6,327 bases of DNA from Gemmatimonadota bacterium (GTDB lineage Bacteria > Gemmatimonadota > Gemmatimonadetes > Gemmatimonadales > GWC2-71-9), in the NCBI GenBank assembly GCA_003220985.1, contig QHTY01000123.1:1901-8227 (forward strand). The letters are read 5' to 3'. A program made the translations under genes and the position numbers. Shown in pieces: positions 5,925-6,327 of this stretch (the stretch's first letter is position 1; every line of letters starts with the position of its first letter). The notes below the pieces were generated by a model, which did no database searches, was not told the DNA's origin, and saw only the letters and a program-made list of their open reading frames with translations.

Positions 5925-5953
5925 TTGACCCAATTCCAAGTCCCAATTAGCCT
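5925..5953 (+). promoter_or_regulatory. Predicted promoter for rplU-rpmA, near-leaderless
   Basis: TTGACC (5925-5930) and TAGCCT (5948-5953) are 17 bp apart, almost identical to the predicted rng promoter. The rplU ATG follows 9 bp after the -10 box, so the transcript would start at or within a few bases of the ATG. That fits the lack of a Shine-Dalgarno before rplU. The spacer holds a direct repeat of CCCAATT (5929-5935 and 5942-5948). Confidence 0.45.
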
Positions 5954-5962
5954 TCCGGCCCT

Positions 5963-6280
5963 ATGAGTTATGCCATTTTCACCACCGGCGGCCGCCAGTT
6001 CCGCGCCGAGCCGGGAGTCACGATCAAGGTCCCGTTGCTCGATGCGAAGCCGGGCGACGAAGTGTCGTTCGACCAAGTGCTGATCGCAAGCGACGGGAAG
6101 GACGTGCAAAGCGGGAAGCCACACATCAAGGGTGCCAAGGTCACCGCCGAGGTCGTGCGGCACGGCAAGGACAAGAAGATCCGCATTTTCCGGTTCGCGC
6201 GCCGGACCGGGTATCGCCGCCACGGTGGGCACCGGCAGGATTTCACCGAGATCAAGATCGCCGACGTGAAGGTCGGCTGA
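5963..6280 (+). CDS. rplU: 50S ribosomal protein L21
   Basis: L21 is a small large-subunit protein that binds 23S rRNA. The 105 residues have normal length for the family. They begin with the typical MSYAIFTTGGRQFRAEPG, continue with GDEVSFDQVLIASDG (31-45) and GAKVTAEVVRHGKDKKIRIFRF (57-78), and end with the signature YRRHGGHRQDFTEIKI (84-99) that carries the conserved GHRQ. No Shine-Dalgarno precedes the ATG, which agrees with a leaderless transcript from the promoter just upstream. rpmA follows after 7 bp, so the two are surely co-transcribed. Confidence 0.97.
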   Translation: MSYAIFTTGGRQFRAEPGVTIKVPLLDAKPGDEVSFDQVLIASDGKDVQSGKPHIKGAKVTAEVVRHGKDKKIRIFRFARRTGYRRHGGHRQDFTEIKIADVKVG

Positions 6281-6282
6281 GG
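6279..6282 (+). promoter_or_regulatory. Ribosome binding site of rpmA, overlapping the rplU stop codon
   Basis: GAGG shares its first two bases with the rplU TGA and lies 5 nt before the rpmA ATG. The overlap suggests translational coupling of L21 and L27. Confidence 0.6.
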
Positions 6283-6287
6283 CTCGC

Positions 6288-6327
6288 ATGGCTCATAAAA
6301 AAGGCGTCGGCTCCTCGCGCAACGGGC
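6288..6327 (+). CDS. rpmA: 50S ribosomal protein L27, N-terminal 13 residues, cut by window edge
   Basis: The visible residues MAHKKGVGSSRNG are the invariant start of L27, whose N-terminal tail reaches toward the peptidyl transferase centre. There is no N-terminal extension of the kind cleaved off in Firmicutes. The gene runs off the right edge. It follows rplU in the standard order. Confidence 0.93.
   Translation, partial: MAHKKGVGSSRNG

Overview
The window is a stretch of GC-rich bacterial chromosome. The lineage cannot be fixed from this sequence. The GC-rich coding style, the rng-rplU-rpmA order, a proline-specific peptidase, and G/C-rich repeats placed exactly at gene ends fit a soil or sediment bacterium such as a Gemmatimonadota member; that assignment is inference.

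Layout, left to right. (1) Positions 1-1142, minus strand: the N-terminal half of a prolyl oligopeptidase; its catalytic hydrolase domain lies beyond the left edge. (2) A 71-bp divergent gap, in which I see no convincing promoter, then a short RecQ-type helicase (1214-2290). It has all the helicase motifs but stops where the zinc-binding cysteines should begin. (3) A 58-bp gap built of decamer repeats that start at the base after the recQ stop codon. (4) A complete short-chain-type acyl-CoA dehydrogenase (2349-3569). (5) An inserted-looking cassette (about 3569-4073): a minus-strand gene for a 23S rRNA intervening-sequence (S23 / four-helix-bundle) protein between inverted arrays of a purine-rich decamer. 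The cassette fits between the dehydrogenase stop codon and a promoter for the next gene. (6) A roughly 180-bp stretch with that promoter and a hairpin leader, then a ribonuclease G/E gene (4254-5870) whose S1 domain carries a low-complexity insert. (7) A 92-bp gap with a 42-bp imperfect palindrome and a second promoter of nearly the same sequence, then ribosomal protein L21 (rplU) and the first 13 codons of L27 (rpmA).

How the genes relate. rng, rplU and rpmA form a conserved RNA-processing and ribosome-assembly block. The peptidase, helicase and dehydrogenase look like unrelated housekeeping or catabolic genes. The most unusual object is the S23-family cassette: a gene family best known from insertions inside 23S rRNA genes, found here between protein-coding genes and bounded by inverted decamer arrays that even encode the end of its own protein. 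A similar decamer array without a gene follows recQ, so the two may be related repeats.
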